A stretch of DNA of 64,000 bases, taken from contig CANIBP010000026.1 of the NCBI GenBank assembly GCA_947466075.1, positions 1-64,000 on the forward strand. Reading direction: 5' to 3'. Below are positions 42,880 to 52,206 of this stretch, in pieces. The position numbers and the translations under genes were made by a program. This DNA comes from Verrucomicrobiaceae bacterium. GTDB taxonomy: Bacteria; Verrucomicrobiota; Verrucomicrobiia; Verrucomicrobiales; Verrucomicrobiaceae. The notes below the pieces were generated by a model. It was not told the DNA's origin, did not search any database, and saw only the letters and a program-made list of their open reading frames with translations. The number at the start of each line of letters is the position of its first letter. The stretch's first letter is position 1.

Positions 42880-43512
42880 TCACTGGTCTTTCACAAAGAG
42901 CACGTTAGCCAGCCAGTGAGGATTGGAATGAGGGATGCCTCTGAGCGGAGTGGTTGGCTTCGTAGCAGAGGCTGGGGGAAGCATAGCCCACTCCCGACAA
43001 AAGCGGTCGGCGGCCTCGGTTGTGTTTTTGCTTTCAGTCAGTTCCAATACTGCCGCTTCGAAAACTGGGCCTGGCGGTTCGCCGTGATAGTTTTGTATGC
43101 CCCAGCGTTCACGACCTTCATACTTGATGCGGACCATGATGACGAGAAAAAGCCTCGATTTTTGCTCCTTGCCGGTCGGTATGGGCGCAAAGGGATCTGA
43201 ACCGTTACTCACAGTCTGAGTGTGCACCCATAGGGCGAGGTACTCGTACACGCTAACGGCATCATCATATATGGCTGTGAACCGATGCGGCCGGATGTCG
43301 ACAATGCCGGCGGTGTCGAAGGTCGGGGCATAGTTTTTGAGTAGTTCTTTTGCAGAAGCATCCAGATACGAGACCGCTGTGCCCAAATCGACGTAGGATT
43401 GCACACTGTTGCCGGTCACCTGCAATGGCTTGGGATCTGGGAAGTCTGCGGCAAGGAGCAGGTTTGTCGCAAGTGTGAGCGCGAGTACAAACGAGTAAGG
43501 ATGAGAGATCAT
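42880..43512 (-). CDS. secreted unknown protein
   Basis: This 210-aa protein has a signal peptide (MISHPYSFVLALTLATNLLL). The mature region (VDLGTAVSYLDASAKELL, YDDAVSVYEYLALWVHTQ, RIKYEGRERWGIQNYHGEP) has no recognised motif. It is read in the same direction as the sulfatase and the ABC gene upstream, with a gap to each. Family not recognised. Confidence 0.65.
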   Translation of the reverse strand: MISHPYSFVLALTLATNLLLAADFPDPKPLQVTGNSVQSYVDLGTAVSYLDASAKELLKNYAPTFDTAGIVDIRPHRFTAIYDDAVSVYEYLALWVHTQTVSNGSDPFAPIPTGKEQKSRLFLVIMVRIKYEGRERWGIQNYHGEPPGPVFEAAVLELTESKNTTEAADRFCREWAMLPPASATKPTTPLRGIPHSNPHWLANVLFVKDQ

Positions 43513-43570
43513 GATGGCTGTCTGGGCTTCGATGTTTGCAATTCTGATTTCTTACAAGAGGATGCTGGCA

Positions 43571-45082
43571 TTACCCCGCATGTCCCATGGCTGCGGCCAT
43601 GAGTTTCTCCTGAGTGGCTTCGGCACGGGTGAAGGAGCCGCCGATGCGGCCGGAATTGAGCATCAAAATGCGATCACTCATACCGATGAGTTCCGGCAAC
43701 TCGCTGGAGACGAGAATGACAGCTTTGCCTTCGGATGTGAGTTGGTTGATGATCTCGTAGATTTCGAGCTTCGCACCGACGTCGATGCCACGCGTTGGTT
43801 CATCGAGTAGAATCACGGAAGGCTCCGTCAGGAGCGCTTTGCCGAGCACCACCTTCTGCTGATTGCCGCCGGAGAGTTTGCCGACGATGGCCTCAAGGCC
43901 GGGCGCTTTGACTCGAAGCGATTCAAAGATGCCCTGATTACGGCGGATCTCGGCATTGCGCTGGATGAATCCGCCACGCGTGACGCTGGCGAGCGATGAG
44001 AGCGACAGGTTGAAACCAATCTCATGCTCCAGATGCAACCCGTAGCGACGACGATCCTCAGAAGCGAGCACGAGTCCTTTTTGAATGATCGTTTCCGGCG
44101 TGAGACCGCCGAGCGATTGCCCGCGAAGCTGAACACTGCCCGAAACACCGCGTCCCCAAGCTCCAAACAGGTGCATGAGCAGTTCGGTGCGTCCTGCGCC
44201 CATGAGACCACCGATGCCGAGCACTTCACTGGCACGCAACTCGAAACTTATGTCGTGCAGCTTGGTGATTTTCGATTCTTCGTCCGCCACAGCGAGTGAA
44301 TCGACGCGGAGAATGACTTCGCCAGGCAGTGTGATGCGGCGGGGGAAGAGATCACCGAGTTCGCGACCGACCATGTGACGAATGACTTCGTTCTTGTTCG
44401 TTTCAGCAGCGGGTTGCGTGCAAACGGTCGTGCCATCGCGTAAAACGGTGATGCGATCCGCGATGCTGAAGACTTCATCGAGTTTGTGAGAGATGTAGAT
44501 GCTCGCAATGCCGCGCTTTCGCAGATCACGCAGGATGTCGAGCAGGATCAGCACCTCGTGCTCTGCCAACGCGGCGGTGGGTTCGTCGAGAATGAGGATC
44601 TTCGAATCCTTGGCGAGCGCCTTGATGATCTCGACGAGTTGCTTTTGCCCAACGCCAAGCGTTCGAACAGGTGCAGTGGGATCGAGGCCGACCTTGAACC
44701 GAACAATCAAGGCCTGTGCCTCGCGATACATGCGCGGCCAGTCAATAAAAGCGCCCCAGCGTCGCGGTTCGCGCCCGAGGAAGATGTTCTCCGCCACTGT
44801 CATCTCCTCCACGAGCGCCAGTTCCTGATAGATCACCGCCAGCCCGGTTTTCTCGGCATCATTGATCGTTCCAAACTTTGCTTCGGTGCCATTCACTTCA
44901 AATCGCCCTTCATAGCTTCCATGCGGATGAATGCCGGAGAGAAGCTTGATCAGCGTGCTCTTGCCCGCGCCGTTTTCACCGCACAGCGCATGAATTTCAC
45001 CCTCGCGCAGATCGAACGACACATCTTTGAGTGCGGTGACACCGGGAAAGCGTTTTGTGATGTTGTGGGCACGCAGGATCAT
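43571..45082 (-). CDS. sugar ABC transporter ATP-binding protein (XylG/MglA type)
   Basis: This 503-aa protein has two ABC domains. Domain 1: Walker A CGENGAGKSTLIK (about 34-46), signature LGVGQKQLVEI, Walker B LILDEPTAAL. Domain 2: a degenerate P-loop GIGGLMGAGRTELLMH, signature KLSGGNQQKVVLGKAL, Walker B LLDEPTRGID. This is the tandem architecture of xylose/galactose/ribose importers. It stands downstream of a xylose-type binding protein with a small gene between. No inner-membrane permease is present in the window, so the transporter seems incomplete locally. Confidence 0.93.
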   Translation of the reverse strand: MILRAHNITKRFPGVTALKDVSFDLREGEIHALCGENGAGKSTLIKLLSGIHPHGSYEGRFEVNGTEAKFGTINDAEKTGLAVIYQELALVEEMTVAENIFLGREPRRWGAFIDWPRMYREAQALIVRFKVGLDPTAPVRTLGVGQKQLVEIIKALAKDSKILILDEPTAALAEHEVLILLDILRDLRKRGIASIYISHKLDEVFSIADRITVLRDGTTVCTQPAAETNKNEVIRHMVGRELGDLFPRRITLPGEVILRVDSLAVADEESKITKLHDISFELRASEVLGIGGLMGAGRTELLMHLFGAWGRGVSGSVQLRGQSLGGLTPETIIQKGLVLASEDRRRYGLHLEHEIGFNLSLSSLASVTRGGFIQRNAEIRRNQGIFESLRVKAPGLEAIVGKLSGGNQQKVVLGKALLTEPSVILLDEPTRGIDVGAKLEIYEIINQLTSEGKAVILVSSELPELIGMSDRILMLNSGRIGGSFTRAEATQEKLMAAAMGHAG

Positions 45083-45094
45083 GTTTTGAACTGG

Positions 45095-45481
45095 TCACTT
45101 CGGTTTGTTTAAATGCAGATATTGAATCAGGTCTTTGATGGACACAAGACTCTCGAATTCCTGCTGGCTCAATCTGCGATCAATCGCCTTCTCAAGGTTT
45201 AACAGCAGTCGTTCGCATTCCAAGTCGTCTGCCAAGATCACCATTGAGCGGTAAATGTCTTGTATGCGATCAGTTGCAAGGATGCATAAACGCTGAGGAG
45301 CTGGAATGTCGAAAGCCTCGCAAAACATGTTGAGCGCCTGATTGACTGTCTCAGTCGGAATTCCATCGGCTGCGCATGCACCAGTAGCTGGCACACGATT
45401 CTCAAAGTATTTGAGCCTGCTTGAAGAATTCCATCCGAGGACCGAATTCAGATTGCAAAGAAACTTGGAAGCCCATTTCAT
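45095..45481 (-). CDS. small unknown protein between binding protein and ATPase genes
   Basis: This 128-aa protein starts at 45481 with a good GGAG site about 10 bases upstream. The last 45 residues (ADDLECERLLLNLEKAIDRR, then LSQQEFESLVSIKDLIQYL) have the rhythm of an acyl-carrier-protein helix bundle, DSL.....L...E....I....TV.DL..YL. The phosphopantetheine Ser is replaced by Asp (DDL), so it cannot carry an acyl arm. The N-terminal part has Cys residues and no motif. Its place in the ABC operon is unexplained. Confidence 0.55.
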   Translation of the reverse strand: MKWASKFLCNLNSVLGWNSSSRLKYFENRVPATGACAADGIPTETVNQALNMFCEAFDIPAPQRLCILATDRIQDIYRSMVILADDLECERLLLNLEKAIDRRLSQQEFESLVSIKDLIQYLHLNKPK

Positions 45482-45496
45482 GGTTTCATTCTCCGA

Positions 45497-46534
45497 TCAT
45501 TGGAATACTTCGTTCTCTTTTCGGAAATCATCTTTGATGACGGTATCGCGTAAATTCTCCTTCGTGACTGCGGTGATTTCGAGAAGAACGGAGGGAACTT
45601 CGATTTTGCCGTTGGACACGGCATCACGGGCGATGATGGGTTGGCCGCTTGCGAGTTTAAGGGCGAGATCGGCGGCCTTGGTGGCGATGCGCTGGATGGG
45701 CTTATAGACCGTCATGGCCTGCGTGCCTTGAGCGATGCGCTGGCAGGCGGCGAGATCGGCATCCTGGCCAGTGACGATGATTTTTCCGGCAAGCCCCTCT
45801 TCGGTGAGCGCTTGGATCGCGCCACCGGCGGTGCCGTCGTTGCTGGCGAGGATGGCGTCAAAGTTGGCGCCGTTTTTGGTGATAGCAGCGTTGGTGATCT
45901 TCTTGGCGTTCTCGGGTTTCCAATCCTCGGCCCAGTCTTCAAAAATGACCTCGACTTTGCCTGCGGCAATCAGCGGCTGGAGGATGTTGTCTTGGCCTTG
46001 TTTAAAAAGTTTGGCGTTGTTGTCGGTCTTTGCGCCGTAGATACGGATGAGGCGCAGTTTACCGCCTTGCGGGATGCGATCGGCGAGAAACTTGGCCTGC
46101 AACTCGCCGACCTTCACGTTGTCGAAGGTCAGATACAAATCGAGGTCGCAGTCGGTGATGAGACGGTCATAGGAAAGCACGGGAATGCCGGCTTGATGGG
46201 CGAGTTCTACCCCACGGGCCATCGCGGCGGCATCTTTGGGAATGATGACGAGCACATCGACCTTCTGCGTGATGAGGCTCTCGACGTTTTGCATCTGCAC
46301 CACGTGATTGCTGTTCGCTGACTGCACCAGAACGTCTGCTCCTGCGGCTTGGGCGGCCGCGGTGAAAAGATCGCGGTCCACCTGCCAGCGCTCTTCCTTG
46401 AGTGTGTCCATCGAGAGGCCGATCAGCGGGCGCTGCCGGGCTGCGGTGACGCCAACACCGCCGCGTGCGATGACGAGACCGGTGACGACGCTGAGGGCGC
46501 AGGAAACGAGGACGAGCAGAATGCGGACGTTCAT
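45497..46534 (-). CDS. xylF: xylose-type ABC transporter substrate-binding protein
   Basis: This 345-aa protein has a hydrophobic leader (MNVRILLVLVSCALSVVTGL). The mature domain is a periplasmic sugar-binding protein of the XylF/RbsB group: IGLSMDTLKEERWQVDRDLF, AGADVLVQSANSNHVVQMQN, VLVIIPKDAAAMARGVELA, GIPVLSYDRLI, LASNDGTAGGAIQAL, ITVTGQDAD-like IIVTGQDADLAACQRIAQG. It captures a sugar for the ABC ATPase encoded two genes downstream. The gene symbol is given for the closest family; the substrate (xylose or another pentose) is not proven. Confidence 0.88.
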   Translation of the reverse strand: MNVRILLVLVSCALSVVTGLVIARGGVGVTAARQRPLIGLSMDTLKEERWQVDRDLFTAAAQAAGADVLVQSANSNHVVQMQNVESLITQKVDVLVIIPKDAAAMARGVELAHQAGIPVLSYDRLITDCDLDLYLTFDNVKVGELQAKFLADRIPQGGKLRLIRIYGAKTDNNAKLFKQGQDNILQPLIAAGKVEVIFEDWAEDWKPENAKKITNAAITKNGANFDAILASNDGTAGGAIQALTEEGLAGKIIVTGQDADLAACQRIAQGTQAMTVYKPIQRIATKAADLALKLASGQPIIARDAVSNGKIEVPSVLLEITAVTKENLRDTVIKDDFRKENEVFQ

Positions 46535-46577
46535 GCCTGCTGTGTAGCGAATGCAACGCTAGATGACGAGCAGAAAA

Positions 46578-47030
46578 TCAGTCCGCTTTCTTCTTCGCAG
46601 TCTTCTTGGCGGGAGCTTTCTTGGCCGCGACTTTCTTCACTGCTGCTTTCTTGGCTTTCGGTGCCGGCTCAGGCGTGGGTTCTTCCACAGTGAGGGCAAG
46701 CTCCGGCGCATCGCCCCAGAGTTCTTCGAGTGCGTAGTATTCACGTTTCTCGGGCGTGAGCACATGCACCATGACGTTGCCATAAACGAGAATGATCCAT
46801 TGGCTTTCAAAGTTGCCGTCCTTCACGTCGGGCGGAGTGTCGTGCTCGTCCTTCATGCGCTCGATGATTTCATCGCGCACGGCGCGCAACTGCGGCGTGG
46901 AGGTGGCGGTGACGAGCACAAAGTAATCGCAGATGGGGCTGAGGCCGCGCAGGTCGAGAATGCGGATGTTCTCCGCTTTTTTGTCATCGGCATAAAGGGC
47001 GCAGGCGCGGGCGAGTTCGAGGTCTTCCAT
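46578..47030 (-). CDS. rsfS: ribosomal silencing factor RsfS
   Basis: This 150-aa protein matches the iojap/DUF143 core: CALYADDKKAENIRILDLRG, SPICDYFVLVTATSTPQLRA, FESQWIILVYGNVMVHVLTP, then REYYALEELWGDAPEL. RsfS binds L14 and stops 50S-30S joining in starvation. The last 25 residues form a Lys/Ala-rich tail (KKAAVKKVAAKKAPAKKTAK) beyond the core, possibly nucleic-acid binding. It is preceded 8 bases upstream by the NamZ-like gene on the same strand. Confidence 0.93.
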   Translation of the reverse strand: MEDLELARACALYADDKKAENIRILDLRGLSPICDYFVLVTATSTPQLRAVRDEIIERMKDEHDTPPDVKDGNFESQWIILVYGNVMVHVLTPEKREYYALEELWGDAPELALTVEEPTPEPAPKAKKAAVKKVAAKKAPAKKTAKKKAD

Positions 47031-47038
47031 GGTTAGAA

Positions 47039-48280
47039 CTAAGGATAAAGCAGAAAGCGCTGTCTTTGCGAGCGGAAGCTCTGGTTATAACCCTGCCAGC
47101 GGGCGACGATGCTGGTGGCAGGGACGCCAAGGCGGAGGTCGGAGTAGAGGGATTCACTGCCATAGACCTTGTTGAAGAGGTTCAGCTTCGAGCCGCTCAT
47201 GCGACCGACGATTTTGCCGCCGCTGAGGCGATTGATTTCGGCGAGGAGGAGGACATCGAGCGCAGTGATGTCGGCAGTGGAGCGCGGATTGATGCTCAGG
47301 CGCACACCGCCGAATCCGCCGTTGGAGTAAGGCGCGAAGGTGACGCCCGGAGTGTTGAGACGCTGGCAGTAGGCGAGCAGCGCGTTCGGATTGACGCCGC
47401 TGCCACCGGCGTAACCGAAGGGATTCTCGGTGCCAATGCCAATATCGACCGATGTAGCACCGCCAAGGATGCCGGTGGCAACGTAGTAGAAGGGCGAGGT
47501 GGCGTGTGGGATGTTGGGCGAGGTTTGATACCAGTGCAGACCGGTGTCCTGCCAGGCCATGTTGCGCTGCCAGCCCTGCATCTTCACCACATCGAGACGC
47601 GGCGCGTGCGCCATCCAGCCGCGTGATGCGGCCATCATGGCGAGTTCGCCAGCCGTCATGCCATGCACATAGGGCACGGGGATCTGGCCGACGAAGGATT
47701 TCCATTTTGCTTCGAGCGGCGGGCCTTCGACACGCCAGCCGCCGAGCGGATTCGGCCGGTCGAGCACCACGAACTGCTTGCCGCATTCCGCAGCGGCCTC
47801 CATCGCGACGATCATGGTGCTGATGTAGGTGTAGCTGCGGCAGCCGATGTCTTGCAGATCAAACACGAGCACGTCGATAGGAGCGAGCATTGCTGGGGTG
47901 GGTTTGCGCGTGGGGCCGTAAAGCGAATAGACGATCAGTCCCGTCACGCTGTCGCGGCGGGTGCTCACATGCAGGCCTGCACCAATGGTGCCGTCGATGC
48001 CGTGCTCCGGCGCATAAAGCGCGACGAGATTTGGCCCCAGCGCACGCTGCATGGCGGTGCGGGTGCGTTCACCGCGGCCTGTCATGCTGGTTTGATTCGT
48101 GATAAGGCCGACGCGCTTGCCACGAATCAAATCAAAGCCACGTGAGGCCAGCACATCGATCCCGAGCATAAACGGACCCGCTTGTGCCGCCTGCGGCTGA
48201 TACACCTGCGGAGCGGGCATTTGGCAGGAGGACAGCGAGGCGAGAGAGAGAATTGAAACGAGGCGGAAAACAACACGCAT
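47039..48280 (-). CDS. exo-beta-N-acetylmuramidase NamZ-like lipoprotein (DUF1343)
   Basis: This 413-aa protein has a leader with a lipobox (LSLASLSSCQ). The DUF1343/NamZ blocks are present: RVGLITNQTSMTGRGERT, LVALYAPEHGIDGTIGAG, DVLVFDLQDIGCRSYTYIST, VVLDRPNPLGGWRVEGP, PYVHGMTAGELAMMA, FGGVRLSINP. NamZ of Bacteroidetes removes terminal N-acetylmuramic acid from peptidoglycan fragments. The start is uncertain between 48280 and 48289. It is co-oriented with rsfS. Confidence 0.9.
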   Translation of the reverse strand: MRVVFRLVSILSLASLSSCQMPAPQVYQPQAAQAGPFMLGIDVLASRGFDLIRGKRVGLITNQTSMTGRGERTRTAMQRALGPNLVALYAPEHGIDGTIGAGLHVSTRRDSVTGLIVYSLYGPTRKPTPAMLAPIDVLVFDLQDIGCRSYTYISTMIVAMEAAAECGKQFVVLDRPNPLGGWRVEGPPLEAKWKSFVGQIPVPYVHGMTAGELAMMAASRGWMAHAPRLDVVKMQGWQRNMAWQDTGLHWYQTSPNIPHATSPFYYVATGILGGATSVDIGIGTENPFGYAGGSGVNPNALLAYCQRLNTPGVTFAPYSNGGFGGVRLSINPRSTADITALDVLLLAEINRLSGGKIVGRMSGSKLNLFNKVYGSESLYSDLRLGVPATSIVARWQGYNQSFRSQRQRFLLYP

Positions 48281-48446
48281 GGAAAGCATGTGGCGAGCTT
48301 TAGCGGAGGATGCTGGTGGCGGCAAACACCGGAGAGGAAAATCGAGATTTGTGATCATACATGCTGCGATGGAGCAAAGTTTGCACTTTCATAAACAATT
48401 CAGCTTGCCGTTTCGTTTAGGCAGTTGATTCCAACCGTCAACCAAC

Positions 48447-49805
48447 ATGAAACACGCGCTTTCCCTGCTGTCCGTCCTTCTCGTCTCCCACCTGAGCCTG
48501 GCTACGGACGATGCGACGAGTGCTAAAAGTTTTGAGGCCTTTAACACCAATGGCGCGAAGGTGAGCTTTCCGCAGGACTACAAGGGCAAGATCGTCATGC
48601 TCGATTTCTGGGCGACGTGGTGCGGTCCATGCGTGGCCGAGGTGCCGAATCTCACGAAGGTTCACGCGGACCTGAAAGCGAAAGGTTTCGAGGTGCTCGG
48701 CATCAGCCTCGATGACGAGCGCACCAAAGAACGTCTGGCGCAGTTCACGAAGGACAAGGGCATGACGTGGCCGCAGATCTGCGATGGCAAAGGCTGGGAG
48801 GCCGAACTGGCGAAGGTCTATGAGGTGCGTTCCATTCCCGCCTGCTTTCTGGTTGATGGCAACACTGGCAAGCTAATCGCCAAAGGCACCGAACTGCGTG
48901 GAGCGTCGCTGCGTCCCACGGTCGAAAAAGCGCTCGGCCTGCCACCTGGCGGCATCGCTCCGCTCACGTCTGGTGCTACTCCAGCCACACCGCCTTTGCC
49001 TCCTGACCCGCTCATCGCCCAAGCCGAGGTGGCCGCGAAAAGAATCGAGTTCATGAGCAACTCCACCGTGACCGCGCAGCTGAAGCAGCCTAGGCCGGGA
49101 CTCATCAAGACACTCACGCCCGCCACCCAGTCGCTCTCGAGTCGTGAGGTGGCTAGGCTCGCGCGTGACGGTCATCTGCGCATTGGCTGGTATTTTCGCT
49201 GCACCCGCTGTGACAAGATGCATGTGAATGTCGCCGGAGCCTACGCCGTGGCGGTGGATGTCGTCGCCACCGCAAATCATGTGATCGAACCACCGGCGAA
49301 CTTGAAAGAAGGCAAACTCATCGTGGTGAACGAGCAGGGCGAGTTCTTTAGCACCACCGCCGTGCTGGCCGCCGATGCCTCGATGGACGCCGCGCTGATC
49401 CGCGTATCCGGCGGCGGGCTAAAACCACTACCCGTGCGCGCCGATGTGGCGTTAGGCGACCGCGCCTACTGCTTTAGCGACCCCTTGCGACATCGTGGCT
49501 ATTTCAGCGACGGCATTGTGAACCGCTTCTACTCGAACAATGACTCGAAGGATCCCGTGCAGCAGCGTGTGAACGTCAGCACCGACTGGGCGCAGGGCAG
49601 CAGCGGCTCCGCCGTACTCGATGACTGTGGCAACATCATCGGCCACGTCGCCCGTATCCAGACCTTCAACAGCAATCCTCCAATCAAGACTGTGGCCGCG
49701 GCCCCGCCGACTTCTTCGGGCACCACTCTTGTGCTGCACGAGGCCATCCCCGCCTCAGCCCTGATGCATCTGATTCAGGAGACGAATAAGGCGGCAAGGA
49801 ATTGA
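48447..49805 (+). CDS. TlpA-like thioredoxin fused to a trypsin-like protease
   Basis: This 452-aa protein has a signal peptide (MKHALSLLSVLLVSHLSLA). Residues about 25-165 form a TlpA/ResA-type thioredoxin: VMLDFWATWCGPCVAEVPN (active CGPC) and KVYEVRSIPACFLVDGN. After a Pro-rich linker (PPLPPDPL) the second half is a chymotrypsin-type serine protease: VATANHVIEP (His), SMDAALIRVSG (Asp) and QGSSGSAVLDD (Ser). So one exported chain has a disulfide-reducing or -forming domain and a protease. The combination is unusual and suggests quality control of envelope proteins. Confidence 0.85.
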   Translation: MKHALSLLSVLLVSHLSLATDDATSAKSFEAFNTNGAKVSFPQDYKGKIVMLDFWATWCGPCVAEVPNLTKVHADLKAKGFEVLGISLDDERTKERLAQFTKDKGMTWPQICDGKGWEAELAKVYEVRSIPACFLVDGNTGKLIAKGTELRGASLRPTVEKALGLPPGGIAPLTSGATPATPPLPPDPLIAQAEVAAKRIEFMSNSTVTAQLKQPRPGLIKTLTPATQSLSSREVARLARDGHLRIGWYFRCTRCDKMHVNVAGAYAVAVDVVATANHVIEPPANLKEGKLIVVNEQGEFFSTTAVLAADASMDAALIRVSGGGLKPLPVRADVALGDRAYCFSDPLRHRGYFSDGIVNRFYSNNDSKDPVQQRVNVSTDWAQGSSGSAVLDDCGNIIGHVARIQTFNSNPPIKTVAAAPPTSSGTTLVLHEAIPASALMHLIQETNKAARN

Positions 49806-49824
49806 AAAAATCGGTGTGCTTCCT

Positions 49825-52074
49825 TCACTTGCTGGCATGCGCGGCTGGATTCGGAGTATTGAGTTGGAGTAAACGCTTGGACTCTGCTAAGGCGAAATTG
49901 GCATCGGTGAAAGGCTGCCAACTGATGTCGAGCCAGCGGAGTTTGTTGGATGGGTCGATCAGCAAGGTGGCATGGAGGGTTTCTTTTTCGAAATCGTCGT
50001 AGGCGCGGACTTTTTTGAAGGCTTCTAGGCTGCTGTCGCACAGGATGGGGAAGGGGAGGGGTTGGTCTTTTTTGAGAGAGAGCTTCTCGCGGATTTTTCC
50101 AGCGACTTGGGTGGGCTCCAAGGTCACGGCGACGAGTTGGATGCCGGCATTATCGAAATCGACTGCGGCTTTAGAGAAGGCGGTGATTTGTTCGACGCAG
50201 TGGCCGCAATCGTGTCCGAGATAGAACATGAAAAGCGTCGGTTTTTTCGAACTGTAGTCGGTGCTTTTGACGGGTTTGTTGTCGAGCGTAAGAGCTTCAA
50301 AGGCGGGTGCGTCCGGACCGTGCCAGTGAACGGGGCCGAGAGTTTCGATTTGAGGACGAATGCCGCTGTCGGTGCGTTTGGGAGCGGGCGCGGGCCAGTC
50401 TCCGGCGATGGCAAAGGTCTTGGCGAGTGCGTCGAGGCGTTTGGCGACGGGAAGGTCGCGATCCATGGCGAAGGCGACTTTACGTGTTTCTTCGAAGGCT
50501 TTTTTGGCGTCGTCGGTTTTGCCGCAAGCTTGGAGGACTTCGGTTTTGGCGGCTAGGCCGACAAGGTCTTGCGTGAAGTTCTTGGTGAGGTCGGCGGCTT
50601 TGGTTTTGTCGTCGAGCTTGAGCCAGTAAAGAGCGAGGCGTTCTTTGGGGACGTCGGTGTCCTTGAGAGCGTCGATGAGTTTGGTTTTGTCGGCCTTGGG
50701 TTGTTTTTCATCGAGGAGAGCAACCAGAGCTTTCAATTCGGCAAGAGCGTTGGTTCTAGCCTTGACCTCGGGTTTTTCGTCGGGTTTGGATGATTTGGCT
50801 TTGTCAGATTTGGCGGCTGGTTCGTCCTTTTTCCGGGTCAGCTTGCTGGTGTCGATTTTAACGAGCTTCGTTTCGGTTTTGATCGCATCGAGAGCTTTGA
50901 GTGACTCGGCGATCAGTTTGGTGTCGTTGAGATGATACGCGGCGAGGCCTTGGGCACGGAGGCGGGTGATGTCGTGGGTGGGTTGGCCGGCGGGTGTGGC
51001 GGTGAAGGCCTTCAAATCGTCCCAGAGCTCCCATTTGATGAGGGTTTCGATCAAGCGGGTGCGACCGTAGCTGGCAGAGGTGGTTTGTTTGTCGAGGGTG
51101 TTGTAGCTGGGGTGGCGTGGATTGCCGATGAGGCTGTGCGCGAGGCCGATGGCATCTTTGGCGCGGCCGAGATCGTTGTAGGTGCGGATGAGCCACTCCT
51201 CGTTGTGGGCGTAGTTGTGAATTTGATCGGGCAGGACATACTGGCGAATCATGTAGGCGTGATCGACGCGGGTGCTGGCCTCCTGCTGCCAAGCGGCATC
51301 GTCAGGCCGCTTCAATTTAGAAAAGGTGTGGCCGGGCATGTGCCACATGTGGGCGATGCCGGGCGCGGACTGACCGCATTGCGCCCCAGATTTGAGGGCG
51401 AGGATGGGTTTGCTCTGGTCCCACAGATGAATGCGATAGTGATGCGCGGGATGATTGGGAACGGCGGCGAAAATTTGATCGAGCAGGGCATCGACGGCCT
51501 GAAGGCTTGAGATAGGGGCTTCTTCACGCGAGAACCAGATGCGCCATACGAGGAAGGCTTTGGCTTCGATGTCCTTGGGGTCGTCTTGGACGAGGGTTTC
51601 GAAGTCTTTGAGGCAGTCGAGGCTCTTTTGCTTTTTGTCACGTTTGTCGTCGTCGCGGTAGAGGTTTTCGAGGACGGTGATCCACTTCTGCTCGCGTGGG
51701 GTGGCCTTGGATTTGAGCGGTGTGGCTTTCTTGATGAAGGCTCTGGCGCGTTTTTCGTTGTTCACGTTGGCCATGCTCATGCCCCAGTAGGCCATGGCGC
51801 AGTCGGGATCGATGGCGGCGACCTGGCGGAAGGAGCGCTCGGCTTCGTAATACCAGAAGCCGTGAAGCTGGCCGACGCCCTGCGTGAAGAAGGTCTGCGC
51901 GTCGGATTTCTTTGAACTGATGGGAAATTTCACCGCATCACCGCAACCGGGAATAAGCACAGCGGCCTGACGCGGACCTTCGTTGAAGGCTTCACCATGC
52001 GCTGAGTGGCCGGGGAGTTCGTCAGCGTGAAGCGGTAGAACGAGGAGTATGATGAGGGGAATGAAAGAGCGCAT
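49825..52074 (-). CDS. exported TPR protein with C-terminal redoxin domain
   Basis: This 749-aa protein starts at 52074 (MRSFIPLIILLVLPLHA, signal peptide). The long N-terminal part has tetratricopeptide-like repeats (WYYEAERSFRQVAAIDPDCA, IYATL-like helices) and a charged linker rich in Lys/Glu/Asp (residues about 430-480). The last 170 residues are an AhpC/TSA-type redoxin: PTLFMFYLGHDCGHCVEQ with a CGHC active site, then IQLVAVTLEPTQVAGKI. It converges on the TlpA-protease gene with 19 bases between stops, so the two redox proteins are neighbours and may work together. Confidence 0.85.
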   Translation of the reverse strand: MRSFIPLIILLVLPLHADELPGHSAHGEAFNEGPRQAAVLIPGCGDAVKFPISSKKSDAQTFFTQGVGQLHGFWYYEAERSFRQVAAIDPDCAMAYWGMSMANVNNEKRARAFIKKATPLKSKATPREQKWITVLENLYRDDDKRDKKQKSLDCLKDFETLVQDDPKDIEAKAFLVWRIWFSREEAPISSLQAVDALLDQIFAAVPNHPAHHYRIHLWDQSKPILALKSGAQCGQSAPGIAHMWHMPGHTFSKLKRPDDAAWQQEASTRVDHAYMIRQYVLPDQIHNYAHNEEWLIRTYNDLGRAKDAIGLAHSLIGNPRHPSYNTLDKQTTSASYGRTRLIETLIKWELWDDLKAFTATPAGQPTHDITRLRAQGLAAYHLNDTKLIAESLKALDAIKTETKLVKIDTSKLTRKKDEPAAKSDKAKSSKPDEKPEVKARTNALAELKALVALLDEKQPKADKTKLIDALKDTDVPKERLALYWLKLDDKTKAADLTKNFTQDLVGLAAKTEVLQACGKTDDAKKAFEETRKVAFAMDRDLPVAKRLDALAKTFAIAGDWPAPAPKRTDSGIRPQIETLGPVHWHGPDAPAFEALTLDNKPVKSTDYSSKKPTLFMFYLGHDCGHCVEQITAFSKAAVDFDNAGIQLVAVTLEPTQVAGKIREKLSLKKDQPLPFPILCDSSLEAFKKVRAYDDFEKETLHATLLIDPSNKLRWLDISWQPFTDANFALAESKRLLQLNTPNPAAHASK

Positions 52075-52130
52075 GAGAAGGTTTAGAGAACGTCGCTGGG
52101 GATTGGATATTGAGAAGAGTATAAGGAAAA

Positions 52131-52165
52131 AAGCAAAATGCCCGGAAGAGATACCTCCGGGCATT
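52131..52165 (-). terminator. intrinsic terminator of the ThuA gene
   Basis: AATGCCCGGA (52137-52146) and TCCGGGCATT (52156-52165) form a 10-bp stem with a 9-base loop. On the minus strand it is followed by TTTTGCTTTTTT, about 40 bases after the ThuA stop. A good intrinsic terminator. Confidence 0.75.
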
Positions 52166-52206
52166 CGCGACATCTTTAATGGCACGCTTAAGCGTGTTGA
52201 TGGTGA

